35,968 nt of DNA from positions 1-35,968 of the forward strand of contig NZ_JACHCG010000008.1 in NCBI RefSeq assembly GCF_014200595.1, given 5' to 3'. Below are positions 26,213 through 33,531 of the stretch, in pieces. A program made the translations under genes and the position numbers. Position 1 is the first letter of the stretch; every line of letters begins with the position of its first letter. Source of the DNA: Pedobacter cryoconitis (GTDB taxonomy: Bacteria; Bacteroidota; Bacteroidia; Sphingobacteriales; Sphingobacteriaceae). Under the pieces are notes generated by a model, which did not search any database, was not told the origin of the DNA, and was given only the letters and a program-made list of their open reading frames with translations.

Positions 26213-26294
26213 AACATATTAAACACAATAAATATTCTAAAATAAATTATATTTAATTATTACAATAAAAAAAATCATAAATCAACCTCTAGAC

Positions 26295-27218
26295 ATGAAG
26301 AATCCCATCATTACTCTAAGCCTACTTTTCATCACTCATATTATTCACGCACAAACAGCCGCTCAGTTATTTGTATCGGATACGCGAAATATCAGCGAAT
26401 TACCCAATTACTTTAGAAATGTAGCCAGATTTGATTTTAAACAAAAGGAAATTATAGGTTTACCTGCTGTTAACGGGACATATACAACCATGCTTACGGT
26501 CGCTCCCTGGGTTGATGCTACAGGCGACCTTAACCATCAGCTGAATTTCAATAACGATGGGCTTTTCTATCGCAATGGATTAAATGGTAGTGGGTGGTCT
26601 GCATGGAGTAAAATTGTACTATCAGAACCATCTAACAGAATAGTCGTTAACGCCGGACAATCAGCAATTATATTAAAGCCCGCCCAGCAAGATCATACCT
26701 ATATGGAGTTTTACGCAAGAACAAGTACGCCAGATGTAAGAAGTGCCTGGTTCGGCTATGGGGCTAGAGGAACAAATAACCTACAACTCACCAATGAAAT
26801 TGCAGGAGGCCCCATATCGATTATTACTAATAGTGGTAACGTTGGGATTGATACCACAACCCCAAAAGAGAAACTCTCGGTGAATGGAAATATCAGAGCA
26901 AAGGAGATTAAAGTAGAAGCTGAAAACTGGCCAGATTACGTATTTGAGCCTTCATACACACCCATGCCATTATCAGAGTTAGAATCATACGTATTTAAGA
27001 ACAAACATTTACCCGGTGTTCCAACCGCAAAAGAAATAGAGATAGATGGGATTGAACTAGGGAAATTGAACAAAATGTTAGTTAAACAGCAGGAAGAATT
27101 GATTCTGCATTTAATAGAGCAAAGTAAAAAAATTGACGACTTAATGAGGCAAGTAAAGGAACAGCAAATAGAAATTAAAGAAGTGAAGGCAGGGATGAAT
27201 AAAAATGTCATCAAATAA
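26295..27218 (+). CDS. Secreted phage-tail-like protein, copy G, with pyocin-knob-like N-terminus
   Basis: 307 residues, signal peptide MKNPIITLSLLFITHIIHAQ. Residues 33-105 have a knob-like pattern: NGTYTTMLTVAPWVDATGDL, HQLNFNNDGLFYRNGLNGSG, WSAWSKIVL. This is the organisation of the pyocin-knob / phage tail-fibre domain. After SIITNSGNVGIDTTTPKEKL comes the shared C-terminal domain: WPDYVFEPSYTPMPLSELES, NKHLPGVPTAKEIEIDGIEL, GKLNKMLVKQQEELILHLIE and a coiled coil. It is the only copy on the plus strand, divergent from copy F, so it may be expressed independently. The LLKKIEELTL stretch is changed to MLVKQQEELIL. Confidence 0.82.
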   Translation: MKNPIITLSLLFITHIIHAQTAAQLFVSDTRNISELPNYFRNVARFDFKQKEIIGLPAVNGTYTTMLTVAPWVDATGDLNHQLNFNNDGLFYRNGLNGSGWSAWSKIVLSEPSNRIVVNAGQSAIILKPAQQDHTYMEFYARTSTPDVRSAWFGYGARGTNNLQLTNEIAGGPISIITNSGNVGIDTTTPKEKLSVNGNIRAKEIKVEAENWPDYVFEPSYTPMPLSELESYVFKNKHLPGVPTAKEIEIDGIELGKLNKMLVKQQEELILHLIEQSKKIDDLMRQVKEQQIEIKEVKAGMNKNVIK

Positions 27219-27383
27219 CAATAGCCTGATCAGCAAATTTGACTTTTGTTATTTTCTAAATATATGATCTTTATCAGTCACTCTGACTATCCTTGTACTT
27301 TTCACAAAAATAACATCTCTTTAATAGAAAATCATGAAATAATTTTCAATATATTTAGAATTAATCTAACTAATCCTACCCTT

Positions 27384-27719
27384 ATGAAAAAATTAATGAT
27401 CAATGCGATGATTGCTGGCTGTATGCTGGGATCACTTACTCTACAACCAGTAATGGCCGCAACAGATGCAATTGTAAAAACCAAAGGTACCAGTATCAAC
27501 TATGGCAAGGTAAAGCAAGGCAGATATATTGTCTCTTTATATGGAGATAGCGCCCAGAATTTCACTAGTGCAGAGGTATATGACACAATCAGTGGTACCT
27601 GGCTAAACGTAACGTCTATTACAGGAAAGATTTATCCTGATGGTAAGGCAAGTGCGGTGATCCGTTATGACAATGGAACCAAGACCCTATATGTGGTGAA
27701 TCAATTATTTATTGAGTAA
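27384..27719 (+). CDS. Small secreted protein of unknown function
   Basis: The frame is open from 27246, but only ATG 27384 gives a normal signal peptide (MKKLMINAMIAGCMLGSLTL, ending PVMA), so 111 residues are likely. The mature part is about 85 residues, beta-rich, with YGKVKQGRYIVSLYGDSAQN, SGTWLNVTSITGKIYPDGKA and VIRYDNGTKTLYVVNQLF. It resembles none of the tail-like copies and has none of their C-terminal domain. 165 bp separate it from copy G. A strong terminator follows its stop at 2 bp, so it ends its transcription unit. Confidence 0.72.
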   Translation: MKKLMINAMIAGCMLGSLTLQPVMAATDAIVKTKGTSINYGKVKQGRYIVSLYGDSAQNFTSAEVYDTISGTWLNVTSITGKIYPDGKASAVIRYDNGTKTLYVVNQLFIE

Positions 27720-27720
27720 T

Positions 27721-27755
27721 ACAAATAAGCCCGGCGGATAGCTGGGCTTATTTGT
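27721..27755 (+). terminator. Strong intrinsic terminator after the small secreted protein gene
   Basis: ACAAATAAGCCCGGC pairs with GCTGGGCTTATTTGT around GGATA, a 15-bp stem with a single G-U pair, only 2 bp after the stop codon. The same AAGCCC...GGGCTT core occurs in the terminator at 1315-1339. Confidence 0.85.
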
Positions 27756-28045
27756 TCAATTATTTACATCTCTTTAATATTCATCGGTAGTGTCAAGAAA
27801 ATCGCCTTTTTTATATTTTATTAACTTTTGTAATATCTTAACGTCGGCGATGTCTTGTCGACAGCCGGAGACTTGTTTATTGCACTGTTTGGCAGTGAAA
27901 GCCGATAGCCTGGCTTACAACTTCTTTTTCAGAAAGCACTTTGGCTATGAGCTGGAACGAGAGCGGTGGCCGTGGGTGGGACGAGCGGCTATTTAATATA
28001 ATACCCATTATAATACCAGCACTGGGATTTAACCAAAGTCATTTA
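27756..28045. other. Gene-free stretch, probably decayed mobile DNA
   Basis: Between the terminator and the ORF6N pseudogene I find no convincing gene. A plus frame around 27790-27996 ends AYNFFFRKHFGYELERERWP and a minus frame of about 47 codons has no start; neither matches a family I know. Composition from about 27841 to 27995 is less AT-rich than the flanks, suggesting a leftover of foreign DNA. Confidence 0.5.
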
Positions 28046-28686
28046 TTACTTTGCTGCGTTTATAATGTGTATTACCTTATTTAGCTTCGGGCCGGTTTCT
28101 CCGGCAGCAGAGTGAACGGAAGGACAGCAAAAGACAGAGAAAAGCGAGCTCTTGCGAGCTGGCTGGATTTTGATTCTACCAGTATTGGGATCATCTTTCT
28201 TTTCCAGTAATTCATCCAGATACTGGAATACAACTTCCATATTCTTGTCCTGATTGTCTAACTTTTTCTTGATCTTTTCTACCTCCAGGCGTAGTTCTGT
28301 ATGATCAGTTAACAATTGCCTGACCCGGGTGAATATCCTGATGATCTGTATATTTACCTCTATAGCCGTTTAACTGTTAAGCACACTCGATAACATCGCC
28401 ACCCCCTGTTCAGTGAAAGCATAAGGAAGCTTCCGTAAGCCCACTTTCTCTTTATTGGATATCACATTTTGTGATTTCCAATCTGACAACTCTACTGCGC
28501 TCAGCTGAAACATGAAGTCAGCGGGAAAGCGCTTTTCATTCCGCTTGATAGCTTGATTCAATACACGGGTTTCTACCCCGTACATTTCAGCAAGATCACG
28601 ATCCTCATTATTTTCTGACCTCTGACTAGATAGATTTTATTGATGATTAGCTCATCAGATATGGTTATGGGTTTATACTCACTCAT
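28046..28686 (-). pseudogene. ORF6N (KilA-N-like) domain protein, broken
   Basis: The original gene starts at ATG 28686 ([20 protein letters not shown], then VRGQKIM). A one-base deletion near 28602 throws it out of frame; the family sequence resumes in another frame as [20 protein letters not shown], with [20 protein letters not shown], then [23 protein letters not shown] stop near 28372 interrupts it and the frame continues directly as TAIEVNIQIIRIFTRVRQLL and a coiled coil to 28046. So there is one frameshift and one nonsense change. ORF6N proteins are phage/mobile-element DNA-binding proteins. The last 35 residues look unlike the family and may be acquired sequence. Confidence 0.82.
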
Positions 28687-28724
28687 ATTACAAAGGTATT
28701 CAGGTATGTATTCAACCTGGTTAT

Positions 28725-29384
28725 TTATTTTAGTGGATGATGTTTATTTAAAGCCTCTTTCAGGTTACTGGTTTGATAGCATTCGGTACTGCTCACATAT
28801 TTATGCCATGCCATATATTGAACTGTCCGTAAGTCTTTTTCTTTCAACCATTCGGTAATCACGCTTTGACGAAATTGTACTGCATTTTTATATTTAGGGT
28901 TCAGCCTGCGTAAAGCCTGGTTCAGGTGATATAAGCTGTTTTTGATATTTTCACAACCATTCATACTGATGAACAACTGACTGGTTTGTTCAGCTGGTTT
29001 CATTGTTTTAGGTTTTCTCCCGGAACGTTCTGCTATTCTGTTAGCAAAGATTTTAGAACGGGTTATATGGATATATTCATACAGTTCCATGATCTGTAAA
29101 GCTTCCAGTTTGAGCATCCTGCTGTTACTATTTCCTGTTGCCGGGACATAGACCTTTCCTTCTTTTAACCTAACATGTTCTGCCTTCAGCTGATGCAATT
29201 CCTGACTAGTCAAACCCTGATAGACCAGTAAAGACAAGATGACTTTATTGCGCTGGCTCCGGTCATCTTTGACCGCATAACTTTCATACAAAACTTCCAG
29301 TTCTTGTTTTTCCAACAGGTCATGGGGAACAGTCCGGATACTTCCTTTAAGACTGATACCGGCAGCAGGATTATACTTCGGCAT
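28725..29384 (-). pseudogene. Tyrosine recombinase catalytic domain, 5'-truncated
   Basis: About 219 residues from the in-frame ATG 29384; the frame also runs a little further into sequence belonging to the opposite XRE fragment. It starts at NPAAGISLKGSIRTVPHDLL, the linker that normally follows the core-binding domain, which is missing. The catalytic domain has YQGLTSQELHQLKAEHVRLK, FRQSVITEWLKEKDLRTVQY, MAWHKYVSST and ECYQ. The last Tyr is the likely nucleophile, WHKYVSS carries the late His, and FRQS the second Arg. The first catalytic Arg, normally in GLR..E, is Thr in GLTSQEL. Loss of the N-terminal domain makes it probably inactive. Confidence 0.75.
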
Positions 29385-29580
29385 GACCATGGACCAGGTG
29401 GTGCATTTTGACAATCAGCCTGTAGAGGTTACAATTCAGGACAAGCCTAATTTTGAACAGGTCAACCTGATCAACCAGCTGGATGAGGAAGACCGCAATG
29501 TGGTGTTTAAGATCATTGACACCATGCTCACCAAAAAGAAGTTCAAGGATTTTTTCAACAACAACATTGCTGCTTTATAG
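29383..29580 (+). pseudogene. C-terminal fragment of an XRE-type regulator
   Basis: 65 residues: TMDQVVHFDNQPVEVTIQDK, then VNLINQLDEEDRNVVFKIID and TMLTKKKFKDFFNNN. This is the helical tail that follows the HTH in one class of Bacteroidota XRE regulators; compare LEDIQVLDQDTRLILFNIID in the intact regulator at 970-1308. No HTH is present. Its 5' end butts against the 5' end of the truncated recombinase on the other strand, so both were probably cut by one deletion. Confidence 0.65.
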
Positions 29581-29600
29581 CAGCCTTTTACATAAACATT

Positions 29601-29951
29601 ATGGCAGAAACAATTCATATCGGCAGAAAGATCAGCCGTAGACGTGAGATCAGGGGCATTAAACAAGATCACCTAGCTATTGAGCTAGGCATTAGCCAGC
29701 AGACGATATCCAAGATCGAGCAAAGCGAAACAGTAGAAGAAGAAACACTTGGCAAGATCGCAAAGGTTTTAGGGGTTACACCTCAGGCCATCAAGAACTT
29801 TAGTGAAGATGCCATCATCAACTACTTTCACGATCAGAGTTCTTTTAACTTCCAGTGTATCTTTAACCCGCTGGACAAAGTAATGGAACTTTATGAACGC
29901 CTGCTGCAAGCTGAACGGGAAAAGAACGAACTCTTAAAAGGCAGTAAGTAG
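29601..29951 (+). CDS. XRE-family helix-turn-helix regulator
   Basis: 116 residues. HTH at about 8-62: GRKISRRREIRGIKQDHLAI, then ELGISQQTISKIEQSETVEE and LGKIAKVLGVTPQAIKNFSE. The C-terminus (FNPLDKVMELYERLLQAERE) is an amphipathic helix, a common dimerisation tail in Bacteroidota XRE proteins next to mobile elements. It lies 20 bp after the XRE fragment on the same strand and is convergent with the Rhs cassette array. Probably a repressor; its target is not visible. Confidence 0.87.
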   Translation: MAETIHIGRKISRRREIRGIKQDHLAIELGISQQTISKIEQSETVEEETLGKIAKVLGVTPQAIKNFSEDAIINYFHDQSSFNFQCIFNPLDKVMELYERLLQAEREKNELLKGSK

Positions 29952-29991
29952 CACTATGGGGCAGAAACCTAGTTGCGACGGTTTCATTTCT

Positions 29992-30011
29992 CCTTCGCTC
30001 ATAAGCGAAGG
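29992..30011. terminator. Hairpin after the XRE gene
   Basis: CCTTCGCT and AGCGAAGG form a perfect 8-bp stem with loop CATA. It lies 40 bp after the XRE stop between convergent genes and may act as a terminator, though no clear T-run follows. Confidence 0.4.
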
Positions 30012-30046
30012 CAAGTAGTTTTTGGGTACCCAAAAACACAACTTGC
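30011..30046. repeat. 20-bp perfect palindrome inside a longer inverted repeat
   Basis: GTTTTTGGGTACCCAAAAAC at 30018-30037 is a perfect palindrome. GCAAGT (30011-30016) and ACTTGC (30041-30046) extend it as a nearly symmetric inverted repeat. It directly adjoins the hairpin at 29992-30011. It marks the boundary between the decayed mobile DNA and the Rhs cassette array. Confidence 0.8.
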
Positions 30047-30072
30047 AGGTACAAAAACAACAATATAGACAA

Positions 30073-30100
30073 CAAAGCCCAACATTTCTGATGGACTTTG
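30073..30100 (-). terminator. Probable terminator of the Rhs cassette array
   Basis: On the minus-strand RNA, CAAAGUCCA pairs with UGGGCUUUG (one G-U pair) around a 10-base loop, starting 11 bp after the Imm53-like gene stop and followed by U-rich sequence. Confidence 0.5.
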
Positions 30101-30110
30101 CATAACATTT

Positions 30111-30398
30111 CTATAATTGGCTGAAAGACTTAAAACTTTCTATGAGATGCTTGAGCTTATTAGCATCTCCATAGCCTATAAAACGCTTCCCGTCCGAACA
30201 AATCTTTAGCCAGTCATCTTCCGACTTATCAACAAATACTTCGGCAAGCTGTTTGCCTTCCAATGGAGTATTAATCAAATCAATTTTGATAGACCAACCG
30301 GGATTATCCAATGTTTCTATTAAAACACCAGATGTATGCTCCCAATCTCCATCGCAATTATCAATATACCATTTCGATATCCAATCTATTAGTTCCAT
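30111..30398 (-). CDS. Imm53-family immunity protein
   Basis: 95 residues, soluble, no signal peptide. It matches the Imm53 pattern closely: WISKWYIDNCDGDWEHTSGV, then LIETLDNPGWSIKIDLINTP, LEGKQLAEVF, and W with a C-terminal FIGYGDANKLKHLIESF. Imm53 proteins are immunity factors of polymorphic toxin systems. Its ATG is 1 bp after the TAA (30400-30402) that ends the toxin tip once the toxin's frameshift is repaired, so toxin and immunity genes were originally back to back. The cytoplasmic location fits a nuclease target. Confidence 0.85.
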   Translation of the reverse strand: MELIDWISKWYIDNCDGDWEHTSGVLIETLDNPGWSIKIDLINTPLEGKQLAEVFVDKSEDDWLKICSDGKRFIGYGDANKLKHLIESFKSFSQL

Positions 30399-30399
30399 A

Positions 30400-31070
30400 T
30401 TAATTATTCTTTTTTGGTAATTCCTCTGGTTTTGCCGGCCTCACTTTATCTTTTTCATGCACATGCGGCGTAGGTGTTTCTGTACCTGTTTTTTATCAAA
30501 ATGGGGCTTACCTTTAACATCTACTCTCTTGACTTCATCAAAACCACTTGGATTTTGAGGGTTTTTCTTATAAGTAGCAGTATTTGTAATTTCACCGTCC
30601 TCAGAACGCTTTAATGTAGAGTGATCACCATCGGCTTCTGAATCAGGTTTAACCTTATTCTCTTTTTTAGTACCCTTGTCATCTTTAGCCTTAGATGTAT
30701 CTTCCGTTTTTAATATAGCCTGAAGTTTAGGCCGAGAAACACTAGTATTATCCTGAACAGAGTAATCCCTATTTCTTGAATAACTATTAATGCCATTCAT
30801 CGTAATTGCCGTTGCCGTTAATGCAGCCCCTGTAACCACAACATGCGTTACAGTAATAGCCTCATATGCCGCTACACCCAATTCAATCAGACAAGGCCAA
30901 CAATTACCATCCGGATCAATTCGACTTATTGGATTATTTCCAGCATAGGCAAAAGGTGAAACATTAATCTGTTGTGGATGATCAGCCAGCTTATCAACCA
31001 CGTTCCACCTTCCAATAACCGGGTCATAGAACCTAGCGCCGTAATCGTACTCCCTTACACGTTTCGGTAA
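30400..31070 (-). pseudogene. Orphan Rhs toxin-tip cassette 3 (Ntox24-like), frameshifted
   Basis: An open frame with no own start begins LPKRVR and continues into [16 protein letters not shown], the Rhs core end, then [18 protein letters not shown] and the tip. The tip has a hydrophobic helix ([20 protein letters not shown]), a charged linker and [30 protein letters not shown]. The frame then shifts in the A6 tract at 30489-30494 and stops at 30441. With one more A the reading becomes [29 protein letters not shown], stop at 30400. The TPHVHE and VRPA.PEE elements match the end of polymorphic toxin type 24, so the deletion breaks the toxin. Lacking start and frame, it is silent unless recombined and repaired. 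Confidence 0.8.
31005..31053 (-). repeat. 49-bp Rhs core-end repeat, cassette 3
   Basis: Encodes [16 protein letters not shown]. Nearly identical 49-bp units lie at 2395-2443, 32219-32267, 33448-33496 and 34676-34724, all on the minus strand. It differs by few bases from the others, mostly at synonymous positions. Confidence 0.88.
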
Positions 31071-31077
31071 TCAATAT

Positions 31078-31452
31078 CTATTTTTTCCATTCCTTTATTC
31101 TGAAAGAGGTTATTATCGAATCCTTTGAATAAGTAAACTCCAAATCTTTCGAATAAATAGGATCGATATCACTACCATAGTCAACAATAATACTATATGT
31201 TATTAAATTATCCTTTGTATTATCAGGGCTACCTAAAAGTTTGATTAAATCATTATAACTTAATCCAACCAGTTTATGATTAGTAGTTAAATCATTAAGC
31301 ATCTGTGGCCGGTATATAGAAGGAAAAACATTATCGATTTTTTCCTTCCATTTATTCTGTTCAAAATTAATTTCCTGATTACATGATGATACAGAAATTA
31401 ACACAATTACAAATTGTAATACTAAAAGCAAAATCCTATAGTGTCTTAACAT
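31078..31452 (-). CDS. Lipoprotein immunity candidate for cassette 2
   Basis: I choose ATG 31452 (124 residues), 7 bp after the cassette 2 toxin stop; the longer frame from 31494 overlaps the toxin and hides the signal peptide. MLRHYRILLLVLQFVIVLIS then VSSC is a lipobox with Cys24. The mature part has LVGLSYNDLIKLLGSPDNTK, YSIIVDYGSDIDPIYSKDLE and FTYSKDSIITSFRIKEWKK, a short BamE/SmpA-like pattern. Its position right behind a toxin tip suggests an immunity protein exposed to the periplasm or outer-membrane side, hence a toxin acting outside the cytoplasm; this is inference. Confidence 0.68.
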   Translation of the reverse strand: MLRHYRILLLVLQFVIVLISVSSCNQEINFEQNKWKEKIDNVFPSIYRPQMLNDLTTNHKLVGLSYNDLIKLLGSPDNTKDNLITYSIIVDYGSDIDPIYSKDLEFTYSKDSIITSFRIKEWKK

Positions 31453-31459
31453 ATTTTCA

Positions 31460-32233
31460 TTATTTAATAGCAGATCCAGTTTCTTTCTTGGCATCCGCTG
31501 TACGTTTCAATTCCTCAGTAAAAGAATAGCCATCATTATTTAACTTTCTAAAAACTTTACTTAAAGATTTGTACTGCTGATTACTTATTTTAGTGCGAGT
31601 CATTTTAAATGAACCGTCATCTTGTTCACTAGCCGTCCATAATCCATCTGTTTTAAAAGTATCCAAAACCTTTAAAGCAAGATCTTTCATATCCATTCCC
31701 TCATTTTCATCACCGATTGATCTACCAATTTCATTATTCGTTAAATCAATTCTTTCATCTACTCCCTCAAGGGTACTGAAAGATTTATTAGAATAATCTA
31801 CACTCCAGTTACTATTAGGATTATCTTCATGAGCAAATCCAACCTGACTTGCTACATCCCTTCCAAATCTGCTTGTAATAGTAGCTTGCCATAAGGTATG
31901 TCTAAACGCATTAACCTGACTCCCTTGATTTCCCATTCCAGCTGGTTCATTTAAAACAGAACTATTAGCTGTAGATGAGCTTCCTCTTGTTGAAAAACGT
32001 GCTGCATTAGTAGAAATATTTCTTGCTCCTTTGCCAACTGAGCCAATAGATATAGCTGCTACAGGATGTCTTAACGCAAACAGAGTTGTTCTCCACCATT
32101 TAGGACCAGGTCCTTCGGGAGCCATACCATCAGGATCGATAAACCTAATCGGATTATTAAAAGCATAATTATAAGGAGAATGCCGTCTCATCTTCTCAGA
32201 GAGCGGATCAAGCGTGCTCCACCTTCCAATCAC
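31460..32233 (-). CDS. Orphan Rhs toxin-tip cassette 2 (DUF6973-like)
   Basis: No true start: the frame enters from spacer DNA ([15 protein letters not shown]) into the core end [16 protein letters not shown] at 32219-32267; 32233 is a GTG within it (257 residues from there). After [20 protein letters not shown] comes the tip. The toxin part shows [39 protein letters not shown], then [20 protein letters not shown]. The NAFRH.LW...T and AHE pattern recalls DUF6973, a domain of unknown function found at toxin tips. The putative lipoprotein immunity gene follows at 7 bp. As it has no promoter or start, it is expected to be silent. Confidence 0.72.
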   Translation of the reverse strand: MIGRWSTLDPLSEKMRRHSPYNYAFNNPIRFIDPDGMAPEGPGPKWWRTTLFALRHPVAAISIGSVGKGARNISTNAARFSTRGSSSTANSSVLNEPAGMGNQGSQVNAFRHTLWQATITSRFGRDVASQVGFAHEDNPNSNWSVDYSNKSFSTLEGVDERIDLTNNEIGRSIGDENEGMDMKDLALKVLDTFKTDGLWTASEQDDGSFKMTRTKISNQQYKSLSKVFRKLNNDGYSFTEELKRTADAKKETGSAIK

Positions 32234-32267
32234 CGGGTCATAGAACCTAGCGCCGTAATCGTACTCC
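32219..32267 (-). repeat. 49-bp Rhs core-end repeat, cassette 2
   Basis: Same unit as at 31005-31053, encoding [16 protein letters not shown]. Upstream of it (32268-32423) is a spacer that does not resemble the Rhs core, so similarity to the core starts exactly here. Confidence 0.88.
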
Positions 32268-32423
32268 TTTATGCAACTTTTTTTAGGTTTGCCGGATTTG
32301 CTGGCCGCAATTTTCAGTGCTATAAAGAACTTTCCTTTCCCGTAAAGTTGGCGCTTTATTTGAGTTTACTGGTTGGAGTTTTTATTGAAGATTTTACTTT
32401 CAAGGTGCGAAACTATGAACGGA

Positions 32424-32813
32424 TTATTGCCATTTTACATCTGGGACTTTTGTACTAACAATGTCAATAATGCCATCTGCATGCTTAATAATATAATGAA
32501 GCGTTGGTTCGTTCTCAATTATCTTATAACTCTGTAATACTAACAAATCAATATAATTTGAATCCTCACAAATAAACAATGGCCATGCTGATTTCAGCAC
32601 CAAATGGTCATCTAAGTTTTTAAGTATACAAGTCTCGGTAGTACTTTGGTAAGATAAAACAAACAAGCCAAACTGTATAGAAATCGTATCGTCACTATCT
32701 TCACCTCTTAAAACAATAGTTAAACCGCCATAATCATCTATTATACTATCTAGAAATAGTTCTGAAGGTATATTATTTATTGGTTCCCATTTTTTAAAAT
32801 TTTCACTTTTCAT
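32424..32813 (-). CDS. Putative immunity protein for orphan cassette 1
   Basis: 129 residues, soluble, no export signal. Paralogue of the protein at 1348-1722, sharing W..I, GLTIVLR, an LHYI element near the end and the ending D.VS...P.VKW. It overlaps the end of the orphan toxin gene by 11 bp, tighter than the first locus. Because both paralogues follow homologous toxin tips, each probably protects against its own toxin variant; cross-protection is possible but unknown. Confidence 0.68.
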   Translation of the reverse strand: MKSENFKKWEPINNIPSELFLDSIIDDYGGLTIVLRGEDSDDTISIQFGLFVLSYQSTTETCILKNLDDHLVLKSAWPLFICEDSNYIDLLVLQSYKIIENEPTLHYIIKHADGIIDIVSTKVPDVKWQ

Positions 32814-33519
32814 ATCTCCATTTTATTGTACTACCATCTGGATTCGTTACATGTAATGTTGGGTCATCTCCAGGAGTACTGCTTCCATTTCTAACATTAA
32901 TTTTTCTACCATCTGGCAATGTCCCCATTCTACCATTTTTTTCAGGAATTGTACCTGTGACATTGGAACCTAAAGCATCATAATCTTTATCAGCTTGAGT
33001 CATCCCACCCTTTCTCTTGTAAAATTTATTATTTTTCTTATTTTTTATCTTGATCGGTTCTGATTCTGTTTCCAAGTCCTCTACCGTTTTCTCAGAATAA
33101 ACAATAGGGTTTCGAGTAACGTGGTCACTCGATTGGTCGTTCATATTTGTTGGCCACAATAGCAAACCAACAAATATAAAAAATGGATTCGGTAAAGTGG
33201 GAGCACTTATTCTTGATCCTGGAAGAGAAATTGGTCTTGTTAAAGGAAGTGCAATATTAGCAGTACTTGTCCTTCTTGAAGCCGTTATATTCACCTCCTT
33301 CAACTGTATTGTTTTCTTCTTAGGAGGATCCTCTTGCTGATCCTCTACAGCCATACCATCAGGATCAGTAAATCGTATTGGATTATTCATCCCATAGTTA
33401 TACGGAGACAAATGATCATACATTTCAGCTAAAGGATCTGTCACGTTCCACCTCCCAATCACCGGGTCATAGAAACGAGCGCCGTAATCATACTCCTCTA
33501 ACTCTTCCTGCTTCTTCTT
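32803..33519 (-). CDS. Orphan Rhs toxin-tip cassette 1, homologue of the first Rhs tip
   Basis: The frame is open from just after a TAA at 33520-33522 and has no proper start; 33462 is a GTG inside the core end (219 residues from there). It begins [13 protein letters not shown], continuing [11 protein letters not shown], then [20 protein letters not shown]. The linker ([20 protein letters not shown]) is strongly similar to that of the first Rhs gene; the last 70 residues diverge more ([36 protein letters not shown], final KWRY). Both tips keep the DG..INVR and .RY pattern of a likely nuclease domain. It is a displaced tip kept with its immunity gene, not a free-standing toxin gene. Confidence 0.75.
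   Translation of the reverse strand, partial: KKKQEELEEYDYGARFYDPVIGRWNVTDPLAEMYDHLSPYNYGMNNPIRFTDPDGMAVEDQQEDPPKKKTIQLKEVNITASRRTSTANIALPLTRPISLPGSRISAPTLPNPFFIFVGLLLWPTNMNDQSSDHVTRNPIVYSEKTVEDLETESEPIKIKNKKNNKFYKRKGGMTQADKDYDALGSNVTGTIPEKNGRMGTLPDGRKINVRNGSSTPGDDPTLHVTNPDGSTIKWRYEK
33448..33496 (-). repeat. 49-bp Rhs core-end repeat, cassette 1
   Basis: Same unit as the others, encoding [16 protein letters not shown]. Here it is preceded by KKKQEELE, a shortened form of the core's KKELQEELG, so homology to the core extends a few codons further than in the other cassettes. Confidence 0.88.
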
Positions 33520-33531
33520 TTAATCATCAGA

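Noticed and set aside
27790..27996. 68-codon plus frame
   Set aside because: Starts at a GTG, has mixed composition and no recognisable domain; probably a remnant at best.
30011..30046. CRISPR or attachment site
   Set aside because: Only one copy of the palindrome, no spacer array and no matching second repeat in the window; an att role has no support.
29863..30108. 81-codon minus frame overlapping the XRE gene and palindromes
   Set aside because: Runs through hairpins and antisense to a convincing XRE gene; Cys/Leu-rich translation without pattern.
32180..32458. Plus-strand 92-codon frame with hydrophobic stretch
   Set aside because: It crosses the core-end repeat and the immunity gene antisense; only the spacer part is unexplained, so I report the spacer instead.
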